From positions 1 to 64,000 of the forward strand of contig NZ_JAUHPV010000002.1 in the NCBI RefSeq assembly GCF_030418315.1: a stretch of 64,000 nucleotides of DNA. The letters are read 5' to 3'. Positions within the stretch are counted from its first letter, which is position 1. Each line of letters opens with the position of its first letter. The notes beneath the pieces are model-generated. The model ran no database searches. It saw nothing but the letters and a program-made list of their open reading frames with translations, and was not told the DNA's origin. The DNA comes from Demequina zhanjiangensis (lineage in GTDB: Bacteria; Actinomycetota; Actinomycetes; Actinomycetales; Demequinaceae). The position numbers were made by a program, and so were the translations under genes. Positions 26,131-37,091 of the stretch are shown in pieces.

Positions 26131-27489
26131 TCAGCGCTCGCGGCGTCGCCTGAGCACCTCGCGAAGTGGCGGAACGATGACGCCGGCCTCAGCCATCTCG
26201 AGGCGGGTGCGCCGCCTGTTGCGCAGCACCCCTGAGACGCCCACCAGCCACGGCACGAGCAGCGCCGCGAACGCGATCCTGTACTCGTCGAGCGAGTAGA
26301 CGGAGCTGCCTGCCGGTGAGGCGACCTGGAGCACCAGTCCGACCAGGAGCACCGAGGCGATGGTGGAGACGAAGCCGCCCATGTTCACGAACCCGGTCGC
26401 GGTGCCGAGCTGCGCGCGGGGCGCGAACGTGCGTGCGTAGTCCATTCCGATGAGGGATACCGGACCACCCGCGCCCACTACGCCCATGAAGATCACGAGC
26501 TCCCACATGGGCCGCGGCGTCGACGGCACGAGAAGCACGACCCACGCGATCGCTGTCGCGACGGCAGAGCCGAGCACCATCCAGCTGCGCCTGAGCGGAT
26601 GCCTCGCGGTGTACGACCCCGCGATGGGGCCGGCCACCATCTTCGCGATCGTCAGCACCGTGAGCAGCGCCGACGCCTCGGCGCGCGTGAGCTCCTGCGC
26701 CGTGATGAAGAACGGGACGCCCCACAGAAGCGCGAGGGTGTTCGCGGAGAACAGGCTCGTGAAGTGCGTCCAGAAGCCCAGACGGGTTCCCGCCGGCGAC
26801 ATCGCGAGGCGCACCTGGGAGGCGAACCTCTCGCGTTCGGGGGCGGCGACAGCAGCCTCGGAGCCGGGGCCTTCGGCGACCACCACGTCGTCTTGGCCGA
26901 CAGCGCCGGGCCGAGGCTCGCGTACGCCCACCGCGGCGACGACTGCGATGACGACGCCTGCGATCGCGAGCGCGACGAAGGCCACGGTCCACCCGTAGGC
27001 GGCGAGCAGCCAGGCCACCGGGATCGCGGTCGCGAGCTGGCCGGTCTGGCCGACGAAGCCGGTGACCTGGACCATGAGGGGCGCCCGACGCGGCGGGAAC
27101 CAGTGCGCGACCAGGCGGCATGCGGCGATGAAGATCGGGGCGTCGCCCGCGCCGAGCAGGATGCGCGCGGCGATCGCTGTGGGATAGCTGTCCGCGAGCG
27201 CGAGCATGAGCTGGCCGACTGCCATGACGAGCGAGCCGATCACGATGACCCGCTTCGCCCCGAAACGGTCGAGCAGGGCGCCTGCGGGGAGCTGGAGCGC
27301 CGCGTAGGTGGCGATCTGCGCCACGGAGAGCATCGCAAGCCCGGTGGCCTGGATGTCGAAGCGGTCGAAGGCCTCGACGCCCGCGACGCCGAGCGCGGTG
27401 CGGTGCACCACTGCGAGGAAGTAGGCGCCGATGGCGGCTGCCATCACGAACCAGGCCTGACGGGGGACGCGCTCGACGGCGTCGGTCAT
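26131..27489 (-). CDS. MFS transporter
   Basis: A 452-residue, 12-helix major facilitator. Motif A lies between helices 2 and 3 (GALLDRFGAKRVI), and GAGDAPIFIAACRLVAHWFPPRRA is the helix 4-5 signature seen in anion:cation symporters (ACS) and NarK/ExuT-like organic-anion carriers. It diverges from the second ene-reductase gene across 269 nt that contains two palindromes, so it may import the substrate of that enzyme. The substrate is not predictable. Confidence 0.82.
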   Translation of the reverse strand: MTDAVERVPRQAWFVMAAAIGAYFLAVVHRTALGVAGVEAFDRFDIQATGLAMLSVAQIATYAALQLPAGALLDRFGAKRVIVIGSLVMAVGQLMLALADSYPTAIAARILLGAGDAPIFIAACRLVAHWFPPRRAPLMVQVTGFVGQTGQLATAIPVAWLLAAYGWTVAFVALAIAGVVIAVVAAVGVREPRPGAVGQDDVVVAEGPGSEAAVAAPERERFASQVRLAMSPAGTRLGFWTHFTSLFSANTLALLWGVPFFITAQELTRAEASALLTVLTIAKMVAGPIAGSYTARHPLRRSWMVLGSAVATAIAWVVLLVPSTPRPMWELVIFMGVVGAGGPVSLIGMDYARTFAPRAQLGTATGFVNMGGFVSTIASVLLVGLVLQVASPAGSSVYSLDEYRIAFAALLVPWLVGVSGVLRNRRRTRLEMAEAGVIVPPLREVLRRRRER

Positions 27490-27624
27490 GGCGGTCCTCC
27501 GTCCTGTGAGGAGGTGGGATCCGGGGAGGTCCTGAGGGGCGCGTTCACTGTAACCGACGCCGGATGCCGGTTTCGGCCCTGGAGGTCCCGGGGCCGCGAC
27601 GGTCCGCGCTCGCCGGCGCAGACG

Positions 27625-27638
27625 GTTGACGCGTCAAC
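27625..27638. promoter_or_regulatory. Perfect 14-bp palindrome, operator candidate
   Basis: GTTGACGCGTCAAC, fully symmetric, in the divergent MFS/ene-reductase 2 intergenic region. A LacI-type regulator is encoded right after that reductase and is the most likely ligand of this site; this is inference. Confidence 0.55.
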
Positions 27639-27682
27639 TCATCACCCCTGGCAGACCCCTGGATCAGCGCCGGGACCTTGGT

Positions 27683-27700
27683 CGCTTACTCGTGTAAGCG
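27683..27700. promoter_or_regulatory. Inverted repeat, second operator candidate
   Basis: CGCTTAC-TCGT-GTAAGCG, perfect 7-bp arms, 59 nt before the start of ene-reductase 2. It differs from the 14-bp palindrome, so a second regulator may bind here. Confidence 0.5.
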
Positions 27701-27758
27701 CACAGACGTACCGTGACAGCGTCCACCCCGTCACCGACGATCCGAGGGACCAGACCAC

Positions 27759-29801
27759 ATGACCGCACTCTCCACGCCCCGCGTCCGCGCGGAGCAGCCC
27801 ACCGACGTCCTCTTCGAGCCCTACATGCTCGGGAAGCTCCGCCTCAAGAACCGCTTCGCGATGGCCCCCATGGGCCCGCTCGGGTTCTCCGACGCCGACG
27901 GCGGCTGGAACGCCCGCGGCATCGAGTACTACGTGGCCCGCGCCAAGGGCGGCACCGGCCTCATCATCACCGGCGTCACCTTCTGCGAGAACCCCGCCGA
28001 GGACGTGCCCCGCCCGTCCGTCGCCTCCTCCGTGGTGAACCCCGGCCACTTCATCCGCACCTCCAACGAGATGACCGAGCGCGTCCACGCGTACGACGCG
28101 AAGATCATGCTGCAGATCTCCCCCGGATTCGGTCGCGTGATCATGCCGCAGTTCATCAAGCCCGGGAACCTGCCCGTCGCGCCGTCCGAGATCCCCTACC
28201 GCTGGGGCGAGCAGACCTGCCGCGAGATGACGGTCGAGGAGATCCACACCACCGTCAAGAACGCTGGCAAGGGCGCCTTCAACGCACAGCGCGGCGGCTT
28301 CGACGGCATCCAGATCCACGCGGTCCACGAGGGCTACCTCCTGGACCAGTTCGCGATCTCGATGTTCAACCAGCGCACCGACTCCTACGGCGGCTCGCTC
28401 GAGAACCGCCTGCGCTTCGCGCGCGAGGTGCTCGAGGAGATCAAGACGCGTTGCGGCGACGACTACCCCGTCACCCTGCGCTTCTCCCCCAAGTCCATGA
28501 TCAAGGACTGGCGCGTGGGCGCGATGCCCGGCGAGGAGTTCGAGGAGATGGGCCGCGACATCGAGGAGGGCATCGAGGCCGCTCGCCTGCTCACAGACTG
28601 GGGCTACGACGCGATCGACCTGGACGTCGGCTCCTACGACTCCTGGTACTGGTCGCACCCGCCGATGTACCAGGAGAAGGGCCTCTACATGCCCTACTCC
28701 AAGCAGGTGAAGGACGCCCTGCCCGACGTGCCCGTGATCCTCGCCGGCCGCATGGACGACGGCGACCGCGCCGTCCGCGCCGTCAAGGAGGGCTTCGCCG
28801 ACCTGATCAGCCTCGGCCGCCCGCTGCTCGCCGACCCTGAGTGGGTCAACAAGCTGCGCGCCGGACGCACCGAGACGATCCGCCCCTGCATCTCCTGCCA
28901 GGAAGGCTGCATGGGCCGCATCCAGGCGTACAACTCGCTCAACTGCGCCGTGAACCCCGAGGCGGGCCGCGAGGCCGACCGCAAGGTCCGCCCCGCGCTG
29001 CGCGCCAAGAAGGTCATGATCATCGGCGGCGGCATGTCCGGGCTCGAGGCGGCACGCGTGCTCGCCGAGCGTGGGCACCGCCCCGAGGTGTTCGAGGCCG
29101 GCGACAGGCTCGGAGGCGTGGTCGTCGCGGGCGGCATGCCATCCTTCAAGGAGGACGACCACGACCTCATCGCCTGGTACGCGAGCCAGCTCGAGGAGCT
29201 CCAGGTGCCCGTGCACCTGAACACCCCGGTCACCGAGCAGATGATCGACGAGACCGACGCGGACCACGTGATCCTCGCCACCGGCTCGAGCCCACGCACG
29301 CTCGACCTGGGCGACGCCGTGCCCGTCACCGAGGCCATCGACGCGCTCATGGACCCGGCGCCCCTCGCGGGCAAGCGGGTCGCGATCGTGGGCGGCGGCC
29401 TCACCGGCTGCGAGCTCGCGCTCCACCTCAAGGAGCTCGATGAAACCACGCAGGTCACCATCGTCGAGGCGGGCGCCGACGTGCTGTCCATGTCCGGCCC
29501 GCTCTGCCACGCGAACCACGACATGCTGCACGACCTCGTCACCTACAAGGGCGTGGAGGTCGTCGCGAACGCGTTCGCGCAGCGCACCACCGAGACCGGC
29601 CTTGAGGTCAAGGTCCAGGACGCGACGCTGACGGTGGAGGCCGACGCGGTCGTCACCGCCATCGGCTACAAGTCCTCCGCGACCCTCGCCGACGCGGTCG
29701 CCGCCTCGCGGATCCCGTTCCACGTGCTCGGGGACGCCCGCAAGGTGTCTAACATCATGTACGCGATCTGGGACGCCTTCGAGGTCGCCACAGAGCTCTG
29801 A
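27759..29801 (+). CDS. NADH:flavin oxidoreductase / 2,4-dienoyl-CoA reductase family (ene-reductase 2)
   Basis: A 680-residue FadH/BaiCD-type enzyme: FMN barrel (LRLKNRFAMAPMGPLGFSD; HAVHEGYLLDQF; SYGGSLENRLRFA), 4Fe-4S cysteines in CISCQEGC plus CAVNP, and a C-terminal FAD/NAD(P)H module (IIGGGMSGLEAARVLAERG; VAIVGGGLTGCELALHL). It should reduce an alpha,beta-unsaturated carbonyl compound with NAD(P)H. A LacI-family regulator follows after 19 nt and an MFS transporter diverges upstream, which together form a plausible inducible uptake/reduction unit. Only moderate similarity to the other two copies is visible in the active-site loops. Confidence 0.87.
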   Translation: MTALSTPRVRAEQPTDVLFEPYMLGKLRLKNRFAMAPMGPLGFSDADGGWNARGIEYYVARAKGGTGLIITGVTFCENPAEDVPRPSVASSVVNPGHFIRTSNEMTERVHAYDAKIMLQISPGFGRVIMPQFIKPGNLPVAPSEIPYRWGEQTCREMTVEEIHTTVKNAGKGAFNAQRGGFDGIQIHAVHEGYLLDQFAISMFNQRTDSYGGSLENRLRFAREVLEEIKTRCGDDYPVTLRFSPKSMIKDWRVGAMPGEEFEEMGRDIEEGIEAARLLTDWGYDAIDLDVGSYDSWYWSHPPMYQEKGLYMPYSKQVKDALPDVPVILAGRMDDGDRAVRAVKEGFADLISLGRPLLADPEWVNKLRAGRTETIRPCISCQEGCMGRIQAYNSLNCAVNPEAGREADRKVRPALRAKKVMIIGGGMSGLEAARVLAERGHRPEVFEAGDRLGGVVVAGGMPSFKEDDHDLIAWYASQLEELQVPVHLNTPVTEQMIDETDADHVILATGSSPRTLDLGDAVPVTEAIDALMDPAPLAGKRVAIVGGGLTGCELALHLKELDETTQVTIVEAGADVLSMSGPLCHANHDMLHDLVTYKGVEVVANAFAQRTTETGLEVKVQDATLTVEADAVVTAIGYKSSATLADAVAASRIPFHVLGDARKVSNIMYAIWDAFEVATEL

Positions 29802-29820
29802 TGAAGGGAAGGTGAGCCCG

Positions 29821-30864
29821 GTGCCAGACGAACGCACGGCACCGGGCTCACCTGCGCCTGCAGGCGAGGGCGCACGCCGGCGCCCCACGAGCGCGGACGT
29901 CGCCCGGCGCGCCGGAGTCTCCCGCGCGACCGTCAGCTTCGTCCTCAACGACAATCCGACGCAACGCATCTCCCCCGCCACTCGGGAGGCGGTGCTGGCA
30001 GCGGCCGCCGAGCTCGGCTACCTGCCTTCGCCGCACGCGGCAGCGCTCCGCTCCGGCCGTTCGAAGCTCGTGCTCATGCTCGTCCCCCACTGGGCGTCGA
30101 GCGAGACCGTCATGCGCTACCTCGAGCTCGCGGGAAGTCACCTCGCGGAGCACGGACTCTTGAGCGTCACTCACATCGAGCGCTCGGCTCCGCTGCGCGA
30201 GCTGCTGACCGCCGTCCACCCGGCCGCCGTGCTGAGCCTCGTGCCGCTCTCCGACGAGGAGTCGGCGCTGCTGGCCCAGGCGGGAGTCGTCGAGGTCCAC
30301 GGCTACATCGCCGACTTCCCCGACCGCACCCGGACCGTCACGCTCAACCAGGAGCACATGGGGCACGCGCAGGCGACGCACCTGGTCGACCGCGGCTACG
30401 ACCGGCTCGTGTACGTCGCGGGACCCGAGATCGGGCATCCCATCCGCCCGGCCGGTCGCCTCGCCGGCGCTCGCGCAGCCGCGGACGAGCATGGCGTGCC
30501 GCTTGAGCACCGCACGTACCGGACGGAGGACGAGCTCGCGGCGCTGGTCGACGCGTGGCACTCCTCGGAAGGACGGCTCGGCGTCTGCGCCTTCGACGAC
30601 GTGACGGCGCTCGAGGTGCTCGCCAGCCTTCGCACTCACGGCGTCGACGTGCCGGGCCACGTGGGGATCGTCGGGATGGACGACATCCCGGCGGCGCGCT
30701 TCAGCGAGCCCCCGCTGACGACGGTGCGACCCCAGCTGGGCCCTCAGGCTCTCGCCGTCGCGCACGCCACCCTGGAGGCACTGGACGTGCCGTTCGACGA
30801 CACGGAGAAGGTCGCCAGCGGCGAGATGCCGGTCGCCGCGGTCGTGCAGCGCTCAAGCACCTGA
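29821..30864 (+). CDS. LacI family transcriptional regulator
   Basis: A 347-residue repressor: N-terminal LacI HTH (TSADVARRAGVSRATVSFVLN) and hinge helix (PHAAALRSGRS), then a periplasmic-binding-protein-like sensor domain (GYDRLVYVAGPE; VGIVGMDDIPAARFSEPPLTTV). The GTG at 29821 is preferred because AAGGTGA lies 6 nt upstream; an in-frame GTG at 29812 adds three residues. It follows ene-reductase 2 by 19 nt and probably controls it, likely through the palindromes at 27625 and 27683. LacI ligands are usually sugars, but this sensor could differ. Confidence 0.87.
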   Translation: MPDERTAPGSPAPAGEGARRRPTSADVARRAGVSRATVSFVLNDNPTQRISPATREAVLAAAAELGYLPSPHAAALRSGRSKLVLMLVPHWASSETVMRYLELAGSHLAEHGLLSVTHIERSAPLRELLTAVHPAAVLSLVPLSDEESALLAQAGVVEVHGYIADFPDRTRTVTLNQEHMGHAQATHLVDRGYDRLVYVAGPEIGHPIRPAGRLAGARAAADEHGVPLEHRTYRTEDELAALVDAWHSSEGRLGVCAFDDVTALEVLASLRTHGVDVPGHVGIVGMDDIPAARFSEPPLTTVRPQLGPQALAVAHATLEALDVPFDDTEKVASGEMPVAAVVQRSST

Positions 30865-30875
30865 CGCACGGTCAG

Positions 30876-31259
30876 TCAGACGGCCCTGTCACCGGAGACT
30901 CGCGCACGGAACCAGTCCTGCGACTCCTCACGGAGCGCCACCTCGACGTGCGCGTTGCCGGACCGCACGGCGAGGACCACGTGCTGCGAGCCGAGATGAG
31001 ACCTGTCATTCGCGTCGGGCGCGCGCTCGCCCGGGTCCACCGAGTCGATCGTCAGCACGGTGTCGCCCGCGGCGATCCGCCCCGCGTCGACCAGCCACTC
31101 CTCGCGACGCCAGTCGGATCCAAGACCTGGAACCGCGCCGTCCACGACGCGTACCCACGCGAGCGCGACGCCACGCGACTCGCGTGCCCTGCGGCCGTCG
31201 TCGCTCTCCGGGAACCGTCCGAAGACGAAGTCGACGACGCTCGAGAGATAGCCCCCCAT
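30876..31259 (-). CDS. Hypothetical protein
   Basis: A 127-residue soluble protein (MGGYLSSVVDFVFGRFPESDD start, acidic C-terminal half) that I do not recognise. The middle section (ALAWVRVVDG, then EEWLVDAGRIAAGDTVLTID) suggests a small beta-rich fold. It converges on the LacI gene with 11 nt between stop codons. The ATG at 31259 has GGGG about 6 nt upstream; an ATG at 31286 is also in frame. Codon use looks normal for the region. Confidence 0.55.
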   Translation of the reverse strand: MGGYLSSVVDFVFGRFPESDDGRRARESRGVALAWVRVVDGAVPGLGSDWRREEWLVDAGRIAAGDTVLTIDSVDPGERAPDANDRSHLGSQHVVLAVRSGNAHVEVALREESQDWFRARVSGDRAV

Positions 31260-31341
31260 GAATGCCCCCTTGCTCAGTAGGACCACTATGCCGCGACCGC
31301 GCGGTCGACGCGAGGCGGTCCCGCCATGAGGTGGAGAAGGT

Positions 31342-31373
31342 GGGGCTCCGGCGTCTCTCGACGCCGGAGCCCC
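31342..31373 (-). terminator. Terminator hairpin of ene-reductase 3
   Basis: A perfect 14-bp stem (31342-31355 with 31360-31373) with a TCTC loop, 19 nt past the stop codon. No U tract. Confidence 0.7.
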
Positions 31374-31391
31374 TCCCCGGTCTGCAGGTCG

Positions 31392-33368
31392 TCAGTCGGT
31401 CGCGACAGGAGCCTGAGCGGCGAGATCTGCGGCGGTCAGGAGCGGCAGCTCGGTGCCGAGCGTGCGCGCGAGCTGGAACCCGCCATGGACGGCGGACAGG
31501 ATGCTGTCCGCCTCGACCGCGTCACCGATCACGGAGACGTCGACCTTGCCCTCGAGCGCCATGCGCAGCTCGTCGTTCGGCGTGTAGCCGGCGGCGATGA
31601 CGACCGTGTCGGCGTCGATCGTGGTCTCGGCGCCGCCCTTGCTGTAGGTGAGGCCGTCGTCGGCGATCTGGGTGACCCTCGCGTCGGTCACGAAGTCGAT
31701 CTCGGAGTCCTCCAAGAGCTGGGCGAGTGCGAGCTCGTTGTTGCGGCAGTGCGTGACGGTCGCGAGGATCTTGTCCTCCATCTCGACCACGGTGACCGAG
31801 TCGGCGGTCTGGGCGATCATCGCGGCGGCCTCGCAACCGACGAGACCCGCGCCGATGACGACCACCTTCTTGCCGTGCGAGGCACGCCCGGTCAGCAGGT
31901 CGTTGGCCTTCACCACGGACGCGCTCTCGATACCGGGGATCGGTGGCATCGTGTGGCGGGCGCCGGTGGCGAGCACCACCTTGTCCCAGCCGCCCTCGAG
32001 GATCTCCTCGACCGTGGCGTCCTTCATCGTCTTGACGACGACGTCCGACGCGAGGGTGCGGTTCACCATCACGTCGGCATAGTCCTTGACGTCCGACTTG
32101 AACGACGGGCCGCCGGCCGCGTAGAGGGTGCCGCCCAGGCGGGGGCCCTTCTCCCACAGCTCGACCTCGATGCCGCGCTTCGCCGCGGTGAGCGCGAACT
32201 CCATGCCGCCGGGGCCACCGCCGAGCACGAGCGCGCGCTTCGGCTCGGTGACGGGCTCGATCGGGTTCATGTCCTCGGCGTAGCAGGTCGGGTTCACAGC
32301 GCACACGTAGTGCCCGCCGCTGAAGCCGGAGAAGAGGCACTCGTTGCAGCCGATGCACGGCGTGACGTCATAGGCCTTGTTCGCGGCGACCTTGTTGACC
32401 CAGTTCGGCTCCGCGAGCGCGCCGTGGCCGAGACCGATGAAGTCGCCCTTGCCGTCGGCGAGGACCTTCTCCGCGACGCCGGGGTCGTTGAGCTTGCCGG
32501 TGGTGAGCACGGGAACGGTCGCGATCTTCTTGACCTCCGCGGCGAGCCACGACTGCAGGGCCTGCGGCTGGTAGACCGTCGGGATCGCCTTGTACCAGGC
32601 CTCATAGCAGCCCATGTCAACGTGGAGGGCATCGACACCGGCCTCCTGGAGGAGACGGCTCTGCTCGAGACCCTCCTCGAGCTCGCGGCCGCCCGGGACG
32701 CCGTGGTACGGCGTGTACTTGTAGAGCACGGGGAAGTCGGGACCGACGGCCTCGCGCACGGACGCGACGATGTCGAGCCCGAACTTCATCCGGCCCTTGA
32801 GGTCGCCGCCGTACTCGTCCTCGCGCTTGTTCCACAGCGCGGACGAGAACTGGTCGATCAGGTAGCCGCCGTAGCCGTGGATCTCGACGGCGTCGGCACC
32901 GGCGGCCTTGGCGAAGGCCGCACCCTCGCCCATCTTGGCGACGAGGTGCTGGATCTGCTCCACGCTGAGCGGCTCGCACATGAGGCCGGGGAACCAGTAG
33001 GACTCGACGGCGCTCGCCGCGAGGGGTGCGACCTCGGCGGCGTACGGGAGCTGCATGCGGCCCAGGCCGGGGGTGATCTGGATGCAGAGCTTCGCGCCGG
33101 CCGCGTGGATGCGGCTCACGAGCTCCTTCATCTGCTCCATCGACCGGTCGGTGCCGATGATGTTGCAGGCCTTCTGCTCGAACTCGGTGGACACCTGGTT
33201 GGCGCCGGTGATGATGAGCCCGAAGCCGCCTCTGGCCCGCTCCTCGTAGTAGCGGATCGACCGCTCGTGGAACGAGCCGTCCGGTTCTGTGGTGGTTCCC
33301 ATGGGGGCCATGAAGACGCGGTTCTTGAGCTCCATGGTGCCGATGCGGCCTGATTCGAGCAGCTTCAT
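31392..33368 (-). CDS. NADH:flavin oxidoreductase / 2,4-dienoyl-CoA reductase family (ene-reductase 3)
   Basis: A 658-residue FadH/BaiCD-type enzyme: FMN barrel (MELKNRVFMAPMGTTTEPDG; HGYGGYLIDQF; EYGGDLKGRMKF) and C-terminal FAD/NAD(P)H domains (ALVLGGGPGGMEFALTAAKRG; VVVIGAGLVGCEAAAMI). The cluster cysteines read CIGCNEC...CAVNP, that is CxxCxxC instead of the CxxCxxxC of the other two copies. GGAAG lies 5-8 nt before the ATG at 33368. It has its own hairpin terminator and no adjacent dedicated regulator. Substrate unknown. Confidence 0.86.
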   Translation of the reverse strand: MKLLESGRIGTMELKNRVFMAPMGTTTEPDGSFHERSIRYYEERARGGFGLIITGANQVSTEFEQKACNIIGTDRSMEQMKELVSRIHAAGAKLCIQITPGLGRMQLPYAAEVAPLAASAVESYWFPGLMCEPLSVEQIQHLVAKMGEGAAFAKAAGADAVEIHGYGGYLIDQFSSALWNKREDEYGGDLKGRMKFGLDIVASVREAVGPDFPVLYKYTPYHGVPGGRELEEGLEQSRLLQEAGVDALHVDMGCYEAWYKAIPTVYQPQALQSWLAAEVKKIATVPVLTTGKLNDPGVAEKVLADGKGDFIGLGHGALAEPNWVNKVAANKAYDVTPCIGCNECLFSGFSGGHYVCAVNPTCYAEDMNPIEPVTEPKRALVLGGGPGGMEFALTAAKRGIEVELWEKGPRLGGTLYAAGGPSFKSDVKDYADVMVNRTLASDVVVKTMKDATVEEILEGGWDKVVLATGARHTMPPIPGIESASVVKANDLLTGRASHGKKVVVIGAGLVGCEAAAMIAQTADSVTVVEMEDKILATVTHCRNNELALAQLLEDSEIDFVTDARVTQIADDGLTYSKGGAETTIDADTVVIAAGYTPNDELRMALEGKVDVSVIGDAVEADSILSAVHGGFQLARTLGTELPLLTAADLAAQAPVATD

Positions 33369-33532
33369 CGATGCTTCCTTCTTCCGGGCGCTCAGGGCGC
33401 GCCGGGGCAACCGCCGGGGAACAGATGCTCGCGGCCGTCCTTGGACGCAGGTGATCGTGTCCTCACAGGATTACTCGACATGCGTCAAATTGCGCGGGAC
33501 GGAAGTCCCGAACGGAGGCCCCCGAACGCAGG

Positions 33533-33581
33533 ACGGCCCCGCCATCCCGAGCCTCTCGGCTTGAGGATGGCAGGGCCCGCA
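33533..33581 (-). terminator. Imperfect terminator hairpin of the DHA2 transporter
   Basis: Imperfect inverted repeat: GCCATCC near 33540 pairs with GGATGGC near 33566, extended by GGCCCC/GGGCCC and an inner AGCC/GGCT, ~26 nt beyond the transporter stop. Lower confidence because of several mismatches. Confidence 0.45.
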
Positions 33582-33606
33582 CTGCCGAAGGGGAGGGTGG
33601 GATCGG

Positions 33607-35918
<2,312 letters not shown>

Positions 35919-35928
35919 GTCTCCATAG

Positions 35929-35977
35929 TTGCACTCACTGCAATATTTCGTCAAGCGCATTTTTGCAGTGAGTGCAA
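35929..35977. promoter_or_regulatory. Paired TetR operators
   Basis: TTGCACTCACTGCAA (35929-35943) and TTGCAGTGAGTGCAA (35963-35977) are exact reverse complements, and each is a quasi-palindrome TTGCA-N5-TGCAA. Their centres are 34 bp apart, just over three helical turns. They lie between the divergent-facing TetR start and the end of the esterase gene, so they regulate tetR and the efflux pump. Confidence 0.8.
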
Positions 35978-35997
35978 AACTTCACGTCGCTGTGCGT

Positions 35998-37068
35998 TCA
36001 GCGCACGGGGAAGAACATCTGCAGACCGCTGTACACGTAGTCGTAGCCCCACGGATAGTCATGCAGATGCCCCTCGACCACCCAGTACATGAAGTTGCCC
36101 TCCGAGAAGCCACGATCCGTGTACGCGAACACATCGGAGCCCTCCCGCACCTCCGCAGCCATCGCGTCCATGTTCGGCACCGCCATGTCCTCCGAGCCCG
36201 TCGCGGAGAACACGAACACCTCCCGCGGACCGTAGCCCGATTCGCGCACGCCCTCCTCCAGCTGAGCCACCGTCGCCTCAGTCGCCGACAGGCCGCCCAT
36301 CATCCCCTGATTCCAGCTGTCGCCGCTCATCGGGAGGTAGTGCGCGAAGACCTCCGTCGCGTTCTCGAGCATGTGCCACGTCGTCACACCACCCATCGAG
36401 AAGCCGCCGAACGCGCGATGCTCCCGCGACGCCTCCAGCCCGTCGGCATCGACCGACTCCGCGAAGGTGCGGAAGCGCTCCTCCACGACGGGGATCAGGT
36501 CCTCGACCAGCTCGTCCGTGAACGCCTCGACGTTGCGCTGGAAGGTGGCACCTCCTGAGCCGTACCCCGTGTCATAGGTCGGCGCGACCACGATCATCGG
36601 TCGCACCAGGCCGTCGGCGATCATGTGGTCGAAGATCGAGGGCAGCGCCGTGGGCCGCGACGGGTCGCCCATCCACGACCTGATGCCGCCACCGCCGCCG
36701 TGCATCAGGTACAGCACGTCGTATCGGGCCGACGCGTCGGCCTCGCCGTAGCCCGGGGGCAGGTACACGAGCGCCTCCTTCGCGACCTCCGACGCCCCCT
36801 CAGGGTCGTGGCGGCTCGCATACTGGACGACCTCGAGCGTTCCGGCAGCCTCAGCTGGCGCACGGTAGGCGTCAGGCACGAGCGCGGGCACCGGATCGAG
36901 CCCGGCATCCGAGCCTCCCCCGCCGGACGGCTGCGCCTCCGTCGACGGCACCGCGCCACGAGAGGCGCCATCCGGCTCCACGTCCACGGAGGAGCAGCCC
37001 GCGACGAAGGCGGCCACTGTCGCGGCCACCGCCCCTGCGGCGCCCGAACGTCGGGAATGACGGGTCAT
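35998..37068 (-). CDS. CE1-like esterase lipoprotein
   Basis: A 356-residue lipoprotein (lipobox VAGC, Cys25) with an alpha/beta-hydrolase fold of the feruloyl/acetylxylan esterase D type. The oxyanion loop is MHGGGGG (residues 122-128), the nucleophile Ser224 lies in GFSMG, and the catalytic His is in EGHLHDYPWG near the C-terminus. A Ser/Gly-rich linker separates the lipid anchor from the enzyme. It should cleave ester groups from plant polymers or act as a mycolyl-type esterase at the cell surface. A GTG directly before the chosen ATG is in frame. No xylanase is nearby. Confidence 0.83.
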   Translation of the reverse strand: MTRHSRRSGAAGAVAATVAAFVAGCSSVDVEPDGASRGAVPSTEAQPSGGGGSDAGLDPVPALVPDAYRAPAEAAGTLEVVQYASRHDPEGASEVAKEALVYLPPGYGEADASARYDVLYLMHGGGGGIRSWMGDPSRPTALPSIFDHMIADGLVRPMIVVAPTYDTGYGSGGATFQRNVEAFTDELVEDLIPVVEERFRTFAESVDADGLEASREHRAFGGFSMGGVTTWHMLENATEVFAHYLPMSGDSWNQGMMGGLSATEATVAQLEEGVRESGYGPREVFVFSATGSEDMAVPNMDAMAAEVREGSDVFAYTDRGFSEGNFMYWVVEGHLHDYPWGYDYVYSGLQMFFPVR

Positions 37069-37091
37069 CACGGTGTCCTCTCAGGGTGGGG

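Noticed and set aside
22361-33368. Bile-acid (bai) operon
   Set aside because: The ene-reductases resemble BaiCD/BaiH in architecture, but no other bai gene is present and actinobacterial soil-type context makes this assignment unsafe.
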